A program made the position numbers and the translations under genes. A stretch of 64,000 nucleotides of DNA from HXMU1420-13 sp034669965. Lineage in GTDB: Bacteria; Bacteroidota; Rhodothermia; Balneolales; Balneolaceae. The stretch lies in the NCBI GenBank assembly GCA_034669965.1, contig JAXMOK010000015.1, forward strand, positions 1 to 64,000, in the 5' to 3' direction. Below are positions 54,657 to 63,867 of this stretch, piece after piece; the stretch's first letter is position 1, and each line of letters opens with the position of its first letter. The notes beneath the pieces are model-generated. The model saw only the letters and a program-made list of their open reading frames with translations. It was not told the DNA's origin and ran no database searches.

Positions 54657-55439
54657 TTACTGCCCGACCTCTTCAGCTTGGGTATATCCTAAGTCGTAAT
54701 TTAGCTTTTGAAGCAACAGGAATGCAGGTTTTCTAAATACTCCGTCTAAACTATACGCTTCGTAAATGGCAGTACGTGCTTCTTCGAACTGCTTGGTATT
54801 TACCAATGCATTACCAAGGTACCAGAAGCTTTTTTCCTCGATCATTCGGCTATCTTCGACACGTTGCAGTGCAAACTCGAAAGCAACAATGGCGGAATCG
54901 TACTTCGATTGATTATAAAAAACGATCCCTTTGTTCAAATATGCTTTTGAACCATATGGTTCGTAATCATATTCGCTGATTACTTCGTTAAACAGGGTCA
55001 GCGCGCGCTCATCATTCCCTGATACAAACTCGCTAAAGCCAAGGTTTAGAATCGAATCGGCAGCTGTAATTTGCATCTCTTTAGAGCGTACACCGTCAGA
55101 TGTTTCAAGCTGATCAGCCGCTATATCATTAAGTACAAATTGTTCTAAAGAGCTTTTGCTAGGAATCTGTAAAATCTGAATAAAAGCAACTAACACAAGC
55201 ACAGCTGCTGCTGCCGCATGCCAGGTCCAGCTTGGCATTTTACGAATCGTAGCTCCGGTTTTTGTACTTCCGGCGATTTCTTCCTCAATGATAGTTTTAA
55301 CGCCAACTTCAAGTTCTAACTGATCCAATAAATCCGGTTGTTTAGCAAACTCAACCCAAAGCTCTTCTATCTCATTTTCTGCAAGTGTGCCTTTTACGTA
55401 GGCATCTATTTTTTTATGTATATCTCTATGGTCACTCAT
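54657..55439 (-). CDS. TPR-containing anti-sigma-like membrane protein
   Basis: 260 residues. A helical N-terminus of about 60 residues (DIHKKIDAYVKGTLAENEIEELW) typical of sigma-binding, a membrane helix at about 92-111 (WHAAAAAVLVLVAFIQI), then TPR helices (GSKAYLNKGIVFYNQSKYDSAIVAFEFAL). Located 78 bases downstream of an ECF sigma gene on the same strand, so probably its anti-sigma regulator, sensing envelope conditions through the TPR part. No zinc site is seen. Confidence 0.7.
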   Translation of the reverse strand: MSDHRDIHKKIDAYVKGTLAENEIEELWVEFAKQPDLLDQLELEVGVKTIIEEEIAGSTKTGATIRKMPSWTWHAAAAAVLVLVAFIQILQIPSKSSLEQFVLNDIAADQLETSDGVRSKEMQITAADSILNLGFSEFVSGNDERALTLFNEVISEYDYEPYGSKAYLNKGIVFYNQSKYDSAIVAFEFALQRVEDSRMIEEKSFWYLGNALVNTKQFEEARTAIYEAYSLDGVFRKPAFLLLQKLNYDLGYTQAEEVGQ

Positions 55440-55516
55440 AATAATTCTCGTATTCAGAATGTGTCGTTTTACTCACATTCTGTTATGTAAGATCGTTTTC
55501 AGAGGAACTCCTTACA

Positions 55517-56062
55517 CTAAACGGCTAATTTTTTTTGGCAGCAGTCTTTTAGGATTTTTAGAATTCGATGTTTTTTGGTCCACGCATTGTTTACAGAAAT
55601 CCCAAAATGATCGGCAACTACTGCGGCTTCATCTCTGGGATTATTGAACCAATGTTGGATATATTTTTTTAAGTCTGGTTTTAACAATTGCATACATACG
55701 GCAAGTATCCGTTGTTTTTCAGCCTCTAAAAGCTTTAATAACTGGTCGCCTTCGATAGCATGAGATTCCGGGATTTCCTCGTAATTGGACTCTCGATCCT
55801 TCTTCAATAGCTTAAAATATTCGTGCTTTGCCGTAGTAAAAAGGTAATAAATCACCGAGTTTGGGTTCTCGATTTGATCATTTCTGATCTTTTCGGTGGC
55901 CTGAATGAGCGTATTTTGTGCGCAATCTTCTGCATCGTGATGATCCGCACCCTGTCTTACTTTCAAGAATTTTATCAATACACTCATTATGATAGGAACC
56001 ATTTCGTTGATAACGGGTTCATCATCCTTTTGAATGGCATAAACAAATTTTGAATAATCCAT
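55517..56062 (-). CDS. ECF-type RNA polymerase sigma factor
   Basis: 181 residues. Region 2: DAEDCAQNTLIQATEKI and VIYYLFTTAKHEYFKLLKKDRE. Region 4 is shorter than usual, DEAAVVADHFGISVNNAWTKKHRILKILKD, a helix-turn-helix. It belongs to the atypical ECF-like factors that accompany TPR anti-sigma proteins in Bacteroidota. First gene of a two-gene operon. Divergent from scpA. Confidence 0.85.
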   Translation of the reverse strand: MDYSKFVYAIQKDDEPVINEMVPIIMSVLIKFLKVRQGADHHDAEDCAQNTLIQATEKIRNDQIENPNSVIYYLFTTAKHEYFKLLKKDRESNYEEIPESHAIEGDQLLKLLEAEKQRILAVCMQLLKPDLKKYIQHWFNNPRDEAAVVADHFGISVNNAWTKKHRILKILKDCCQKKLAV

Positions 56063-56152
56063 AAATTGTTAGGGGCTTTAGGCGCAATAAAATAACATTC
56101 AGGTAATTAAAGAAAACGATGAATTTAAGATATTTAGCCAGTAATTTAGAGC

Positions 56153-56905
56153 ATGTATCGAGTTCAATTAAATAACTTCGAGGGACCTCTCGACCTACTC
56201 CTCTTTTTCATCAAGCGCGACGAACTGGATATTTACGATATTCCGATCTCTTACATTACAGAGCAATTCCTGGAATTTATCCGCTTAATGGAAGAACTCG
56301 ACCTTGATGTGGCAAGTGAGTTTGTGTTGATGGCCAGTATGTTAATGTCGATCAAAGCAAAGATGATGTTGCCGCGCGAAGAAGGCGAAGATACCGACGA
56401 AATTGACGAAACCGATCCAAGATATGAATTGGTGCAACGCCTACTGGAGTACAAACGGTACAAAGAAATGGCCGAAAAAATGTCCGACATCGACGAAGAA
56501 ACACGTAAGAAATATACACGTGGTTTTTACGATGCCGATCAGGTGGATAAACGTGCAACCGGTGAAGCCCTGAAAGATGTGACAATGTTTGACTTGATTG
56601 GTGCTTTTAGAAAAGTGCTAAGCGACATCGAACGAAAAAACATTGTTCATAAAGTTGAAAAAGTAAAAGCAACGATTGAGCAGCAAAGCGAATTTGTGTT
56701 GCTTACTCTCCAGAATCGAGGTCGACAAAATTTTAGCCAATTATGCCATAACATTAAAAGTAAGGTTATCGTAGTAGTTACGTTTTTGGCAGTACTTGAA
56801 ATGATAAAAGAACAACAAATTAATTTATTCATCGGCGACGAACCCACTGATTTTTATATAGATCTAAAGCCGGTGGACGAAATTATCTCCGCAAAACTAA
56901 CGTAG
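56153..56905 (+). CDS. scpA: Segregation and condensation protein A
   Basis: 250-residue ScpA kleisin that bridges SMC heads. LNNFEGPLDLLLFFIKRDELDIYDIPI is the family's N-terminal SMC-neck-binding helix, SEFVLMASMLMSIKAKMMLPR the second, and a C-terminal winged helix follows. No scpB lies beside it. The M28 peptidase gene starts 4 bases after its stop, so both are probably on one transcript. Confidence 0.96.
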   Translation: MYRVQLNNFEGPLDLLLFFIKRDELDIYDIPISYITEQFLEFIRLMEELDLDVASEFVLMASMLMSIKAKMMLPREEGEDTDEIDETDPRYELVQRLLEYKRYKEMAEKMSDIDEETRKKYTRGFYDADQVDKRATGEALKDVTMFDLIGAFRKVLSDIERKNIVHKVEKVKATIEQQSEFVLLTLQNRGRQNFSQLCHNIKSKVIVVVTFLAVLEMIKEQQINLFIGDEPTDFYIDLKPVDEIISAKLT

Positions 56906-56909
56906 AAAA

Positions 56910-58538
56910 ATGCAACGCAACTTACGCTCTCTCATCTTAATTACTACCGCGCTTATACTGGCGTGTAGCAGCTCAAAACAATCCGTAGAACTTCCTGTTC
57001 CTGACGTAACCGATTTCCAAAACACCATTACAGAGGAAGGCTTACTGCTTGATTTGTCGGTAATAGCCAGCGACGAAATGGAGGGGCGCGATACCGGCAG
57101 CGAAGGGTTAAAAAAATCCGCCGATTATTTAGCACAGCGATATCAGGAATTAGGACTTGAACCTGTTGGCGATAACGGCACCTATTTTCAACACTTTAAC
57201 CTAACCGGTAAAGCATTCGACAGCATCACGTATTCTGTTCATAATGCAGATGGTGAAGTCGTAAATGAGTCTACTCACAGCGCAAATGAAATCGGAAACT
57301 TCAACACGTTACTTGGTGGTGATGGCGATTTTAGTGGAGATCTATTTTTTGCAGGATATGGTATCAGTGATGAAAGCATAGGGATAAACCATTTTGAAGG
57401 CGATGTTGATGGAAAGTGGCTCGTTATTTTCTACGATCGAACGATTTCCAATTTTATAGCTATGCAAGATGCCATTGATCAAGGTGGAGCCGTTGGCGCA
57501 ATTTTGATTATCGGCACCGAAGAGCAATCTTTCGATGATCAGGCGACCCGACTTCAAGGTGAGTTTGGCGAATCGGCCGGTTTAAGTTTAGAATATTTGT
57601 CGGATAATGAGGCTGGGGCTCCATTTAATCGAATTCGACCATCAATGGCAACCCAACTATTTGGCCTAAACTCTGTGGAAGAACTGGATGAGTTGGAAGC
57701 CGAAATAAAAGACTCTCCAGATGCTTTCGAAGGCTACGAGCTGCCATTTAGCTTATCGCACGCTGCAGAATTTGATAATGAAGTTGTAGAAACTAAAAAC
57801 ATTGTAGCATTCTTAGAAGGAACCGATCCGTTACTTAAAAACGAAGTGGTTGTGCTTAGTTCACATTATGATCATGTGGGCATTAGTACTCCCGATTCTA
57901 CCGGCGATGCCATTTATAACGGCGCCGATGACGATGGAAGTGGAACCGTTGGTTTATTACATGCTGCGCAGGCACTAGCATCTGCAAAACAATCGGGCGC
58001 TGAAATTAAACGTAGTGTTTTGATATTGCATGTTTCCGGTGAGGAACTTGGTTTGCTTGGCTCACGATACTATTCCGATCACCCCATCTTTTCGATCGAT
58101 AATACAGTGGCAAATATTAACTCTGATATGATAGGTCGCCGAGACAACCAATTTGCCGACAATCCGAATTACATTTATGTGATTGGGGGGAAGATCATTT
58201 CAAGTGGATTGCAAGCTACTTTAGAGCAAGCCAACGCGATGAGTGTGAACCTAGAGTTGAGCGACCGTTATAACGACCTCAACGACCCGAATCAATTTTA
58301 CCGACGTAGCGATCACTGGAACTTTGGTCGATTAGGTGTGCCGTTCATCTTTTTCTTTAATGGAACCCATGCCGATTATCACCGCCCATCAGATGAGATC
58401 GAAAAAATCGATTTTGAAGCATTGGAAAAGCGAACCAAATTGATATTTATGACTACCGCATTACTGGCTAACGACGATGATCGACCCGTTGTAGACAATC
58501 AACAATTCATCGAAAAGACAAGAGAAAACGAAGAGTAG
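56910..58538 (+). CDS. M28-family zinc aminopeptidase lipoprotein with PA domain
   Basis: 542 residues. Signal ends at a lipobox (ILACSSS). A PA-type insertion at about 125-260 precedes the zinc site: VVLSSHYDHVG near 315, NGADDDGSGTVG, HVSGEELGLLGS, NINSDMIGRR and, at the end, THADYHRPSDEIEKID, giving the His, Asp, Glu, Asp and His ligands of M28 aminopeptidases. Probably degrades peptides at the cell surface. Starts 4 bases after scpA. Confidence 0.93.
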   Translation: MQRNLRSLILITTALILACSSSKQSVELPVPDVTDFQNTITEEGLLLDLSVIASDEMEGRDTGSEGLKKSADYLAQRYQELGLEPVGDNGTYFQHFNLTGKAFDSITYSVHNADGEVVNESTHSANEIGNFNTLLGGDGDFSGDLFFAGYGISDESIGINHFEGDVDGKWLVIFYDRTISNFIAMQDAIDQGGAVGAILIIGTEEQSFDDQATRLQGEFGESAGLSLEYLSDNEAGAPFNRIRPSMATQLFGLNSVEELDELEAEIKDSPDAFEGYELPFSLSHAAEFDNEVVETKNIVAFLEGTDPLLKNEVVVLSSHYDHVGISTPDSTGDAIYNGADDDGSGTVGLLHAAQALASAKQSGAEIKRSVLILHVSGEELGLLGSRYYSDHPIFSIDNTVANINSDMIGRRDNQFADNPNYIYVIGGKIISSGLQATLEQANAMSVNLELSDRYNDLNDPNQFYRRSDHWNFGRLGVPFIFFFNGTHADYHRPSDEIEKIDFEALEKRTKLIFMTTALLANDDDRPVVDNQQFIEKTRENEE

Positions 58539-58556
58539 AGCCCATAAATTGATCAG

Positions 58557-61472
58557 TTATTTTCCGTTTAGTACAAACGGAGCCCAATGAACCGGATGAT
58601 TGTAGTAAGGGTGCTCAATCATCTGTTTCTTGGTTTTTTGTAGCGCCAACATCTTAAAATCTACGATATCAGATCGGTATAAATTAGTGTACATCAAAGC
58701 GCGGTCGAGAAATGAAGTTTCATCATCTTCAATTTCATTCAGGTTCTCGTAAAACAGATCCATAAAAACTGGGGTACTTCGGTCAAAAATACTCCATAAG
58801 CTCACCATTACGGATGATGCACCCGCAGCTAAAAACGAGCGCTGTAACCCCATCACTCCCTCGCCATTAATAATTCGCCCAACTCCCGTATTGCATGCGC
58901 TTAAAACCACAAGATTGGCGCGCAAATCTAGTTGAGATATTTCGCGAGCATTGAGGTAACCATCTTCGCCAAATAAGGTTTCAGTTTCTGTTTTTTTGGA
59001 TAAGATAAGACCGCTTTGATCAGGCACCGATTCGTTTATGTTGCCGTGAGTGGCAAAGTGTAAATATCGATATTCTGATAAGGTTAAGTTTTTGAATGCT
59101 GCTTCGGTTACTTCTTCGTTTTTAAGGATTTTTGATCCTGGAAAACTGGTGCGGATAGAATCGATTTCGGCTAAAGTATAAGGCAATGTAGAAAAGGAAT
59201 TTTGAGAACGAGCAACGGCTAGATCATAGCCGGATTCGAAGCCCGAACTTGCCAGGCCAAGCATATCTCGCTCAAAATCGATGGGCAGATTCTCTTGAAT
59301 AACGTTAAGTACCGAAATTGATGGGGTATATTTTATGGCGAATTTCTCGATCAAATATTGATCATCCAACATTAGCGCTTCAAATGGTAGCAAGTGTAAA
59401 GGTCCATCGGGGATGATGATCAAATGCTCGATTCCGTCCAGCTCGTTCAATATCGGCTGAAGCAATTGAGTTGTTAATGTGTTCGATGTTTCGCGGAGTT
59501 GATCCTCTTCTTGTTGGGAAATAATCGCAGATCTGAATGCCTCTATTGCTTCAGTGAGTTGATTTCTTGTATCAGGATTGGGTGCCTCAAAAAACTGATA
59601 ATTATCTTTTCGGATAACAAAGGTATATAGATCGTTCTTGGTAACTCCGTAACTTATAACCGCCGTTTTATTATCGAGCATATCCTGAGTTTCTTCAAGA
59701 GTAGTTACTTCGGGATACTCGATCTGCTGCATGCTAGGATTAGCTTTTATCAGCTCATCCTGCAACGCTTGATATTCCAGTTCAAGCTCAGCAATTTGAA
59801 GCTCGTTGGAGTTATCATCATTGATTGTTGCGGTCTCTTCTTGTTGATATAATCGGTCGATTTTTTTCTGCAGTTCTAATAATCGAATGGAAGAAGGATT
59901 GTCTGCATCAAACAAAGAGAAGAACCGGCGCTCATAGATCTGGTCGAACAATGCGCGTGATTTCGCTCGTTCGAATAGGCTGAATGTACTAGAGTAATTG
60001 TTGTTATGATTGGCTTCCCAGCTTGCAACCGTATAGTAGAAATGCTGCCAATTAGCATTTAAAGAGTTTTTGAGTGTGCTTGATTGCGTACTAATTCTTC
60101 GGTTTTCTAGATTATCTATCGTGTGGTATGCATAGTAAAAGGCACTGTCGGTATTTACTGATTCAAATAAGCGAGCCATATTCATTTCGGCTCCCATTTT
60201 ATTAATAAGCCAACCTGAAGCAGTGCTGCGTAAAATTAACCGGTTATAGTTCAGTTTTTCAGAATGTGAAATGATCTCATCAGGAAACTTGAGATATGTG
60301 AAGTAAATCTGAGGTTTCAAAACAGCGAGGTCTTCATCAATTAGCCCAGTTGCGTCTGCTAGATATGCATTTGCCCGATCGTAGTTTTGAAGCGCTATTT
60401 GGACATCAGCTTTTTTGAGTAGTAAAATAACTTTATATCGGTCGGTCAAAATATCTATATCAACATCCGATAAAATTAATTCGGCCGTTTCGTATTCACC
60501 CTGTCGAATAGCAATTCGTGCAACCGCAATTTCTAACACTGCAACTTGTTTCATTAAGTTAATTTCTCGGTAGATGTCGATTGCTTCATTAAAATGAAGT
60601 ATTGCTTGGCTGTATTCTGCCAGCCCGTAGTAAATGCGTCCAATTATTTCATAAATAGCAGAAAGTTGATGCAGGTCTTTCGTCTCTTTTGCTAAAGAAA
60701 GCCCCTCATTTGCATACTTTAGTCCTTCGCTATACCTGTTTTCATTAATCAAGTCGTTGGCTAAATAGATTGCATTATTAAGTTGATCTACTTTTCTCCC
60801 TGTTTTCTTAGCCAGTTCGTAAGATTTCTCAAGATATGGAACGCCCTTGGCCGGAACTCCCAGATATTCATACAAGCTATAGTAGGTGGTGAATAAAAGT
60901 GATTTAGCAGGATCGCTATTTTCCGGTACTATTTTTTCAGCTTCTTTTAAATCTTGAAGCGCCAGCTCATATTTGTCTATTTCAATATATGCAATCGCTC
61001 GTGAGGTATATGTGCGAGCTAAATACTCCCATGATTCTGAAGAGAGGTAGTAGTTTATCGCAATCTCGTAGGTTGTTAAAGCTTCATCAAATTGATCGGT
61101 TTCTAAGTATACATTTGCCAGCTGATGGTATTGTAACCCAATCTGCTCTTCGTTCATATCTTCACCATATTCCTCAATAGTATAGATGTAATGGTCGATA
61201 GCTTCTTGATACTTATATCCGTTTTTATAACTCAATGAAATAGAAAACAAAGAATAATAAACCTTAGAAAATTCGAGATTTTCTCTTAATGCTATTTCAA
61301 GCGTTTGTTGGAAGATGGGAATAGCTTCGTCGTATTTGTAGGAATAGTATAACTCGTCACCCTTTTTGAAAAGCTCATCAAACCGATCCGCAGCATTTTG
61401 TGCAAATACTGCCGAAGTACTTACACAAAATATTGAAACGGTATAGAGTAGTTTTTTTAAGAAGTTATACAT
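58557..61472 (-). CDS. Exported TPR-CHAT caspase-like protease
   Basis: 971 residues. A signal peptide (about 8-26) is followed by at least eight TPR motifs (about 30-470: KYDEAIPIFQQTLEIALREN, QFDEALTTYEIAINYYL, EYSQAILHFNEAIDIYREI and others), a linker and a C-terminal CHAT domain. The catalytic His lies in YRYLHFATHGN near residue 806 and the catalytic Cys in VVLSACNTGVG near 860, both intact, followed by GEGVMGLQRSFLAAGASSVMVSLWSIFD. CHAT domains are separase-like Cys proteases; targets are chosen through the TPRs. Divergently beside it lies the small peptide gene at 61547. Confidence 0.92.
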   Translation of the reverse strand: MYNFLKKLLYTVSIFCVSTSAVFAQNAADRFDELFKKGDELYYSYKYDEAIPIFQQTLEIALRENLEFSKVYYSLFSISLSYKNGYKYQEAIDHYIYTIEEYGEDMNEEQIGLQYHQLANVYLETDQFDEALTTYEIAINYYLSSESWEYLARTYTSRAIAYIEIDKYELALQDLKEAEKIVPENSDPAKSLLFTTYYSLYEYLGVPAKGVPYLEKSYELAKKTGRKVDQLNNAIYLANDLINENRYSEGLKYANEGLSLAKETKDLHQLSAIYEIIGRIYYGLAEYSQAILHFNEAIDIYREINLMKQVAVLEIAVARIAIRQGEYETAELILSDVDIDILTDRYKVILLLKKADVQIALQNYDRANAYLADATGLIDEDLAVLKPQIYFTYLKFPDEIISHSEKLNYNRLILRSTASGWLINKMGAEMNMARLFESVNTDSAFYYAYHTIDNLENRRISTQSSTLKNSLNANWQHFYYTVASWEANHNNNYSSTFSLFERAKSRALFDQIYERRFFSLFDADNPSSIRLLELQKKIDRLYQQEETATINDDNSNELQIAELELEYQALQDELIKANPSMQQIEYPEVTTLEETQDMLDNKTAVISYGVTKNDLYTFVIRKDNYQFFEAPNPDTRNQLTEAIEAFRSAIISQQEEDQLRETSNTLTTQLLQPILNELDGIEHLIIIPDGPLHLLPFEALMLDDQYLIEKFAIKYTPSISVLNVIQENLPIDFERDMLGLASSGFESGYDLAVARSQNSFSTLPYTLAEIDSIRTSFPGSKILKNEEVTEAAFKNLTLSEYRYLHFATHGNINESVPDQSGLILSKKTETETLFGEDGYLNAREISQLDLRANLVVLSACNTGVGRIINGEGVMGLQRSFLAAGASSVMVSLWSIFDRSTPVFMDLFYENLNEIEDDETSFLDRALMYTNLYRSDIVDFKMLALQKTKKQMIEHPYYNHPVHWAPFVLNGK

Positions 61473-61503
61473 GTAATTTCATTGCCTTTCATGGTAATAT
61501 CAC

Positions 61504-61536
61504 GTTTATTTTTGGAACTCCAAAAACCAAATAAAC
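61504..61536. promoter_or_regulatory. Inverted repeat between the CHAT gene and the small peptide gene
   Basis: GTTTATTT (61504-61511) pairs with AAATAAAC (61529-61536), and within it TTGGA pairs with TCCAA around an AC centre. The repeat ends 10 bases before the peptide ATG and lies about 32-64 bases from the CHAT start, so it could be an operator for both divergent genes or an mRNA hairpin over the ribosome site (GGGAAAG). Confidence 0.45.
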
Positions 61537-61546
61537 GGGAAAGCTT

Positions 61547-61657
61547 ATGAAATTAGAAAAGATCGCATATATGATCCCAGGTGGAGGGGGCGAGGATCCA
61601 CCACCACCACCATCCGGCACTGGGAATGATGGCAAAGAAGAAGTAACAGAACCGTAA
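61547..61657 (+). CDS. 36-residue Gly/Pro-rich peptide beside the TPR-CHAT protease
   Basis: Reads MKLEKIAYMIPGGGGEDPPP and ends PPSGTGNDGKEEVTEP, then TAA. It has a GGGAAAG ribosome site 3-9 bases before the ATG and an intrinsic terminator 7 bases after the stop, which together make a convincing gene despite its length. No signal peptide or family is known to me. The leader-like first ten residues, the GGGG, the five Pro and the acidic tail look like a precursor peptide. It is divergent from the CHAT protease gene, with 74 bases between the starts. Confidence 0.65.
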   Translation: MKLEKIAYMIPGGGGEDPPPPPSGTGNDGKEEVTEP

Positions 61658-61664
61658 ATTTTAT

Positions 61665-61691
61665 AAAAAGCCTGCGATATGCGGGCTTTTT
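61665..61691. terminator. Intrinsic terminator, bidirectional
   Basis: AAAAAGCCTGC, loop GATAT, GCGGGCTTTTT: an 11-pair stem (one G-T) flanked by A5 and T5. It ends the small peptide gene on the plus strand and ftsY on the minus strand; the last base abuts the ftsY stop codon (61692-61694). Confidence 0.88.
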
Positions 61692-62645
61692 CTATTCGCC
61701 AAATAAAGCGTTTACAAAGGCAACTTTATCAAAAACCTGAAGGTCTTCGATCTTCTCACCTAAGCCGATGTACTTAACTGGCACCTTTAGCTCATTCGAA
61801 ATCCCAATCACGATTCCACCCTTTGCGGTTCCATCTAGTTTGGTAAGCGCCAACCCGGTGATGTCAACCGTTTCGGTAAAGGCTTTGGCTTGTTGCATGG
61901 CGTTTTGGCCTGTGGATGCATCCAGCACTAGAATAACCTCATGAGGAGCGTCTTCAATCACTTTACTCATCACGCGTTTGATTTTACCTAGCTCATCCAT
62001 CAAGGCTTTTTTGTTGTGCAGTCGTCCAGCCGTATCAATGAGAGCGATATCACTGCCTCGTGCTTTTGCGGCAGAAACAGTATCGAAAGCAACCGCAGCA
62101 GGATCGGCATTTTGGCCTTGCTCAATGATGGGCACATTTGCGCGCTCACTCCAAATTTTAAGTTGATCAACTGCAGCGGCTCGGAAGGTATCGGCAGCAC
62201 CAAGTAGCACATTTTTGCCGGCACTTTTGTACATGTAACTCAACTTTCCGATCGTTGTTGTTTTGCCCACTCCGTTCACGCCAACAATGAGTACAACATG
62301 TGGTTTGCTAGGTAAATCAGCATCAAATTCTGCAGGTTTATCGGCGCTGTTTTCTTGGAGAAGAGCAATGATTTCTTCTCTCAACATTGTTTGAAGCTCA
62401 GCCTGTGTAACAAACTTATCGCGGGCTACACGTTTTTCGATGCGTCCAATAATTTCGATGGTGGTTTTTACGCCCACATCAGAAGTGATTAAAATGTCTT
62501 CGAGTTCATCGAGCGTGGCGTCGTCAACGGTGTCTTTACCTGCAAGGGCTTTGCCTAATTTATCAAGTAAACCAGAACGGCTTTTTTCAACACCTTTGTC
62601 GAGCGTTTCTTTTTTCTTGAATCCTAGTTTTTCAAATAAACCCAT
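61692..62645 (-). CDS. ftsY: Signal-recognition particle receptor FtsY
   Basis: 317 residues, a short FtsY without the long acidic A domain. The N domain (about 1-105) is followed by the SRP-type GTPase with GVNGVGKTTTIGKL near residue 122, DTFRAAAVDQL, DTAGRLHNK and TKLDGTAKGG. Brings ribosome-SRP complexes to the translocon. The pgsA-like gene lies just upstream in the same operon, 4 bases away. Confidence 0.96.
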   Translation of the reverse strand: MGLFEKLGFKKKETLDKGVEKSRSGLLDKLGKALAGKDTVDDATLDELEDILITSDVGVKTTIEIIGRIEKRVARDKFVTQAELQTMLREEIIALLQENSADKPAEFDADLPSKPHVVLIVGVNGVGKTTTIGKLSYMYKSAGKNVLLGAADTFRAAAVDQLKIWSERANVPIIEQGQNADPAAVAFDTVSAAKARGSDIALIDTAGRLHNKKALMDELGKIKRVMSKVIEDAPHEVILVLDASTGQNAMQQAKAFTETVDITGLALTKLDGTAKGGIVIGISNELKVPVKYIGLGEKIEDLQVFDKVAFVNALFGE

Positions 62646-62649
62646 AATG

Positions 62650-63240
62650 CTAATTAAATTGTGCTCCCATCATAATACGTCGATATCGGTTAAAATAATC
62701 CAGAAAGGAAATGGTCATAATTAGCACAGATAAGCCTAATAAAAACTGGTGAATTTCGACCGCGTCTCGCAGAAAGAAAACCGAAAGCCAATAGGCAGAG
62801 ATAATATTCACCGAAATCTTGCCACTCATGGTGCTCATCGCAACTTTACCGTATTTAATTTTGATGAACGACGACCCTAAAATAATGAGCACATCGCGCA
62901 CGATGAAAAAGATCAAAAACCAGGTGGGTACCCATCCCAGCCAAACGGTGTAGATAAACAACGCCCCTGCGCATAATTTATCCGAGATTGGATCAATCAT
63001 TTTACCCACTTCCGAAATGGTGTTGGTTTTTCGCGCTACTAATCCATCTAAATAATCAGAGATTACGCCGTAGATCAATAAAAGAATAACCTCGGTGTTG
63101 TACATCAGGTTGTTTCGATAGTGGATGTATACCACCGGAAACACAATAAAAACCCGACTAAACGAGATGAAATTCGAAATAGTAAATACCCGGCCAGAGA
63201 CCGTTACTTTATTTGTGTCGATATTTTCTGTGATACCCAA
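62650..63240 (-). CDS. pgsA: CDP-alcohol phosphatidyltransferase (PgsA-like)
   Basis: 196 residues with about five hydrophobic helices. The CDP-alcohol phosphotransferase motif DxxDGxxARx8Gx3Dx3D is present as DYLDGLVARKTNTISEVGKMIDPISD. Probably makes phosphatidylglycerol phosphate, first step of PG and cardiolipin synthesis, though other CDP-alcohol substrates cannot be ruled out. The start at 63240 includes 17 residues before the first helix. In an operon with ftsY. Confidence 0.85.
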   Translation of the reverse strand: MGITENIDTNKVTVSGRVFTISNFISFSRVFIVFPVVYIHYRNNLMYNTEVILLLIYGVISDYLDGLVARKTNTISEVGKMIDPISDKLCAGALFIYTVWLGWVPTWFLIFFIVRDVLIILGSSFIKIKYGKVAMSTMSGKISVNIISAYWLSVFFLRDAVEIHQFLLGLSVLIMTISFLDYFNRYRRIMMGAQFN

Positions 63241-63303
63241 TGCGTAGGATTATTTCCGATATTAGAGGCTGAAAGTTAAAGCCATTATTTAGATAAAACC
63301 ACT

Positions 63304-63864
63304 ATGAAACACGCTCCTGAACTTGTAGAGAAAAAGAGGTCATCAAAACAGGTTTACGATGGTAATTTATTAAAGGTATATGTGGATGAGGTACAATTGC
63401 CCAATGGCGCAACGGCCACTCGCGACTGGATTAAGCACCCCGGCGCATGTGCTGTTGTCCCGATTTTCGATAATGGCGACATCCTTTTAGTAGAACAATA
63501 TCGCTACTCGTGTAAACAACTTTTTATTGAGGTTCCGGCCGGAAAAATCGACAAAAATGAATCCCCTGACCAAACAGCTGAGCGTGAACTCAAAGAAGAA
63601 ACAGGGTTAGTGGCTGATGAGATGAACTATATTGGGCACTTTTATCCGGCTATCGGTTATTCCGACGAAGTAATACACATTTACGCAGCAATGGGCATTA
63701 GTATGCAGCAACAAAATACCGATGCCGATGAGTTTGTAACACTTACTAGAACACCATTTACCAATGCGATGAAACTGATTGATTCCGGTAAAATTAACGA
63801 TGGAAAATCCATCGTTTGCTTACAGCGTGTGTGGAACTGGCATCAACAAAAAAGCCGGAAATAA
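63304..63864 (+). CDS. NUDIX hydrolase (ADP-ribose pyrophosphatase type)
   Basis: 186 residues. The Nudix box Gx5Ex7RELxEExxGL is present as GKIDKNESPDQTAERELKEE with a following TGL. The N-terminal strands (LLKVYVDEVQLPNGATATRDWIKHPGA) and VEQYRY before the box are those of ADP-ribose pyrophosphatases, which cut ADP-ribose to AMP and ribose 5-phosphate. Divergent from the pgsA-like gene. Confidence 0.9.
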   Translation: MKHAPELVEKKRSSKQVYDGNLLKVYVDEVQLPNGATATRDWIKHPGACAVVPIFDNGDILLVEQYRYSCKQLFIEVPAGKIDKNESPDQTAERELKEETGLVADEMNYIGHFYPAIGYSDEVIHIYAAMGISMQQQNTDADEFVTLTRTPFTNAMKLIDSGKINDGKSIVCLQRVWNWHQQKSRK

Positions 63865-63867
63865 GTG

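Noticed and set aside
61547..61657. That the 36-residue peptide is a classical bacteriocin.
   Set aside because: No double-Gly cleavage site at the usual place, no transporter or modification enzyme nearby. A protease-partner role fits the context better.
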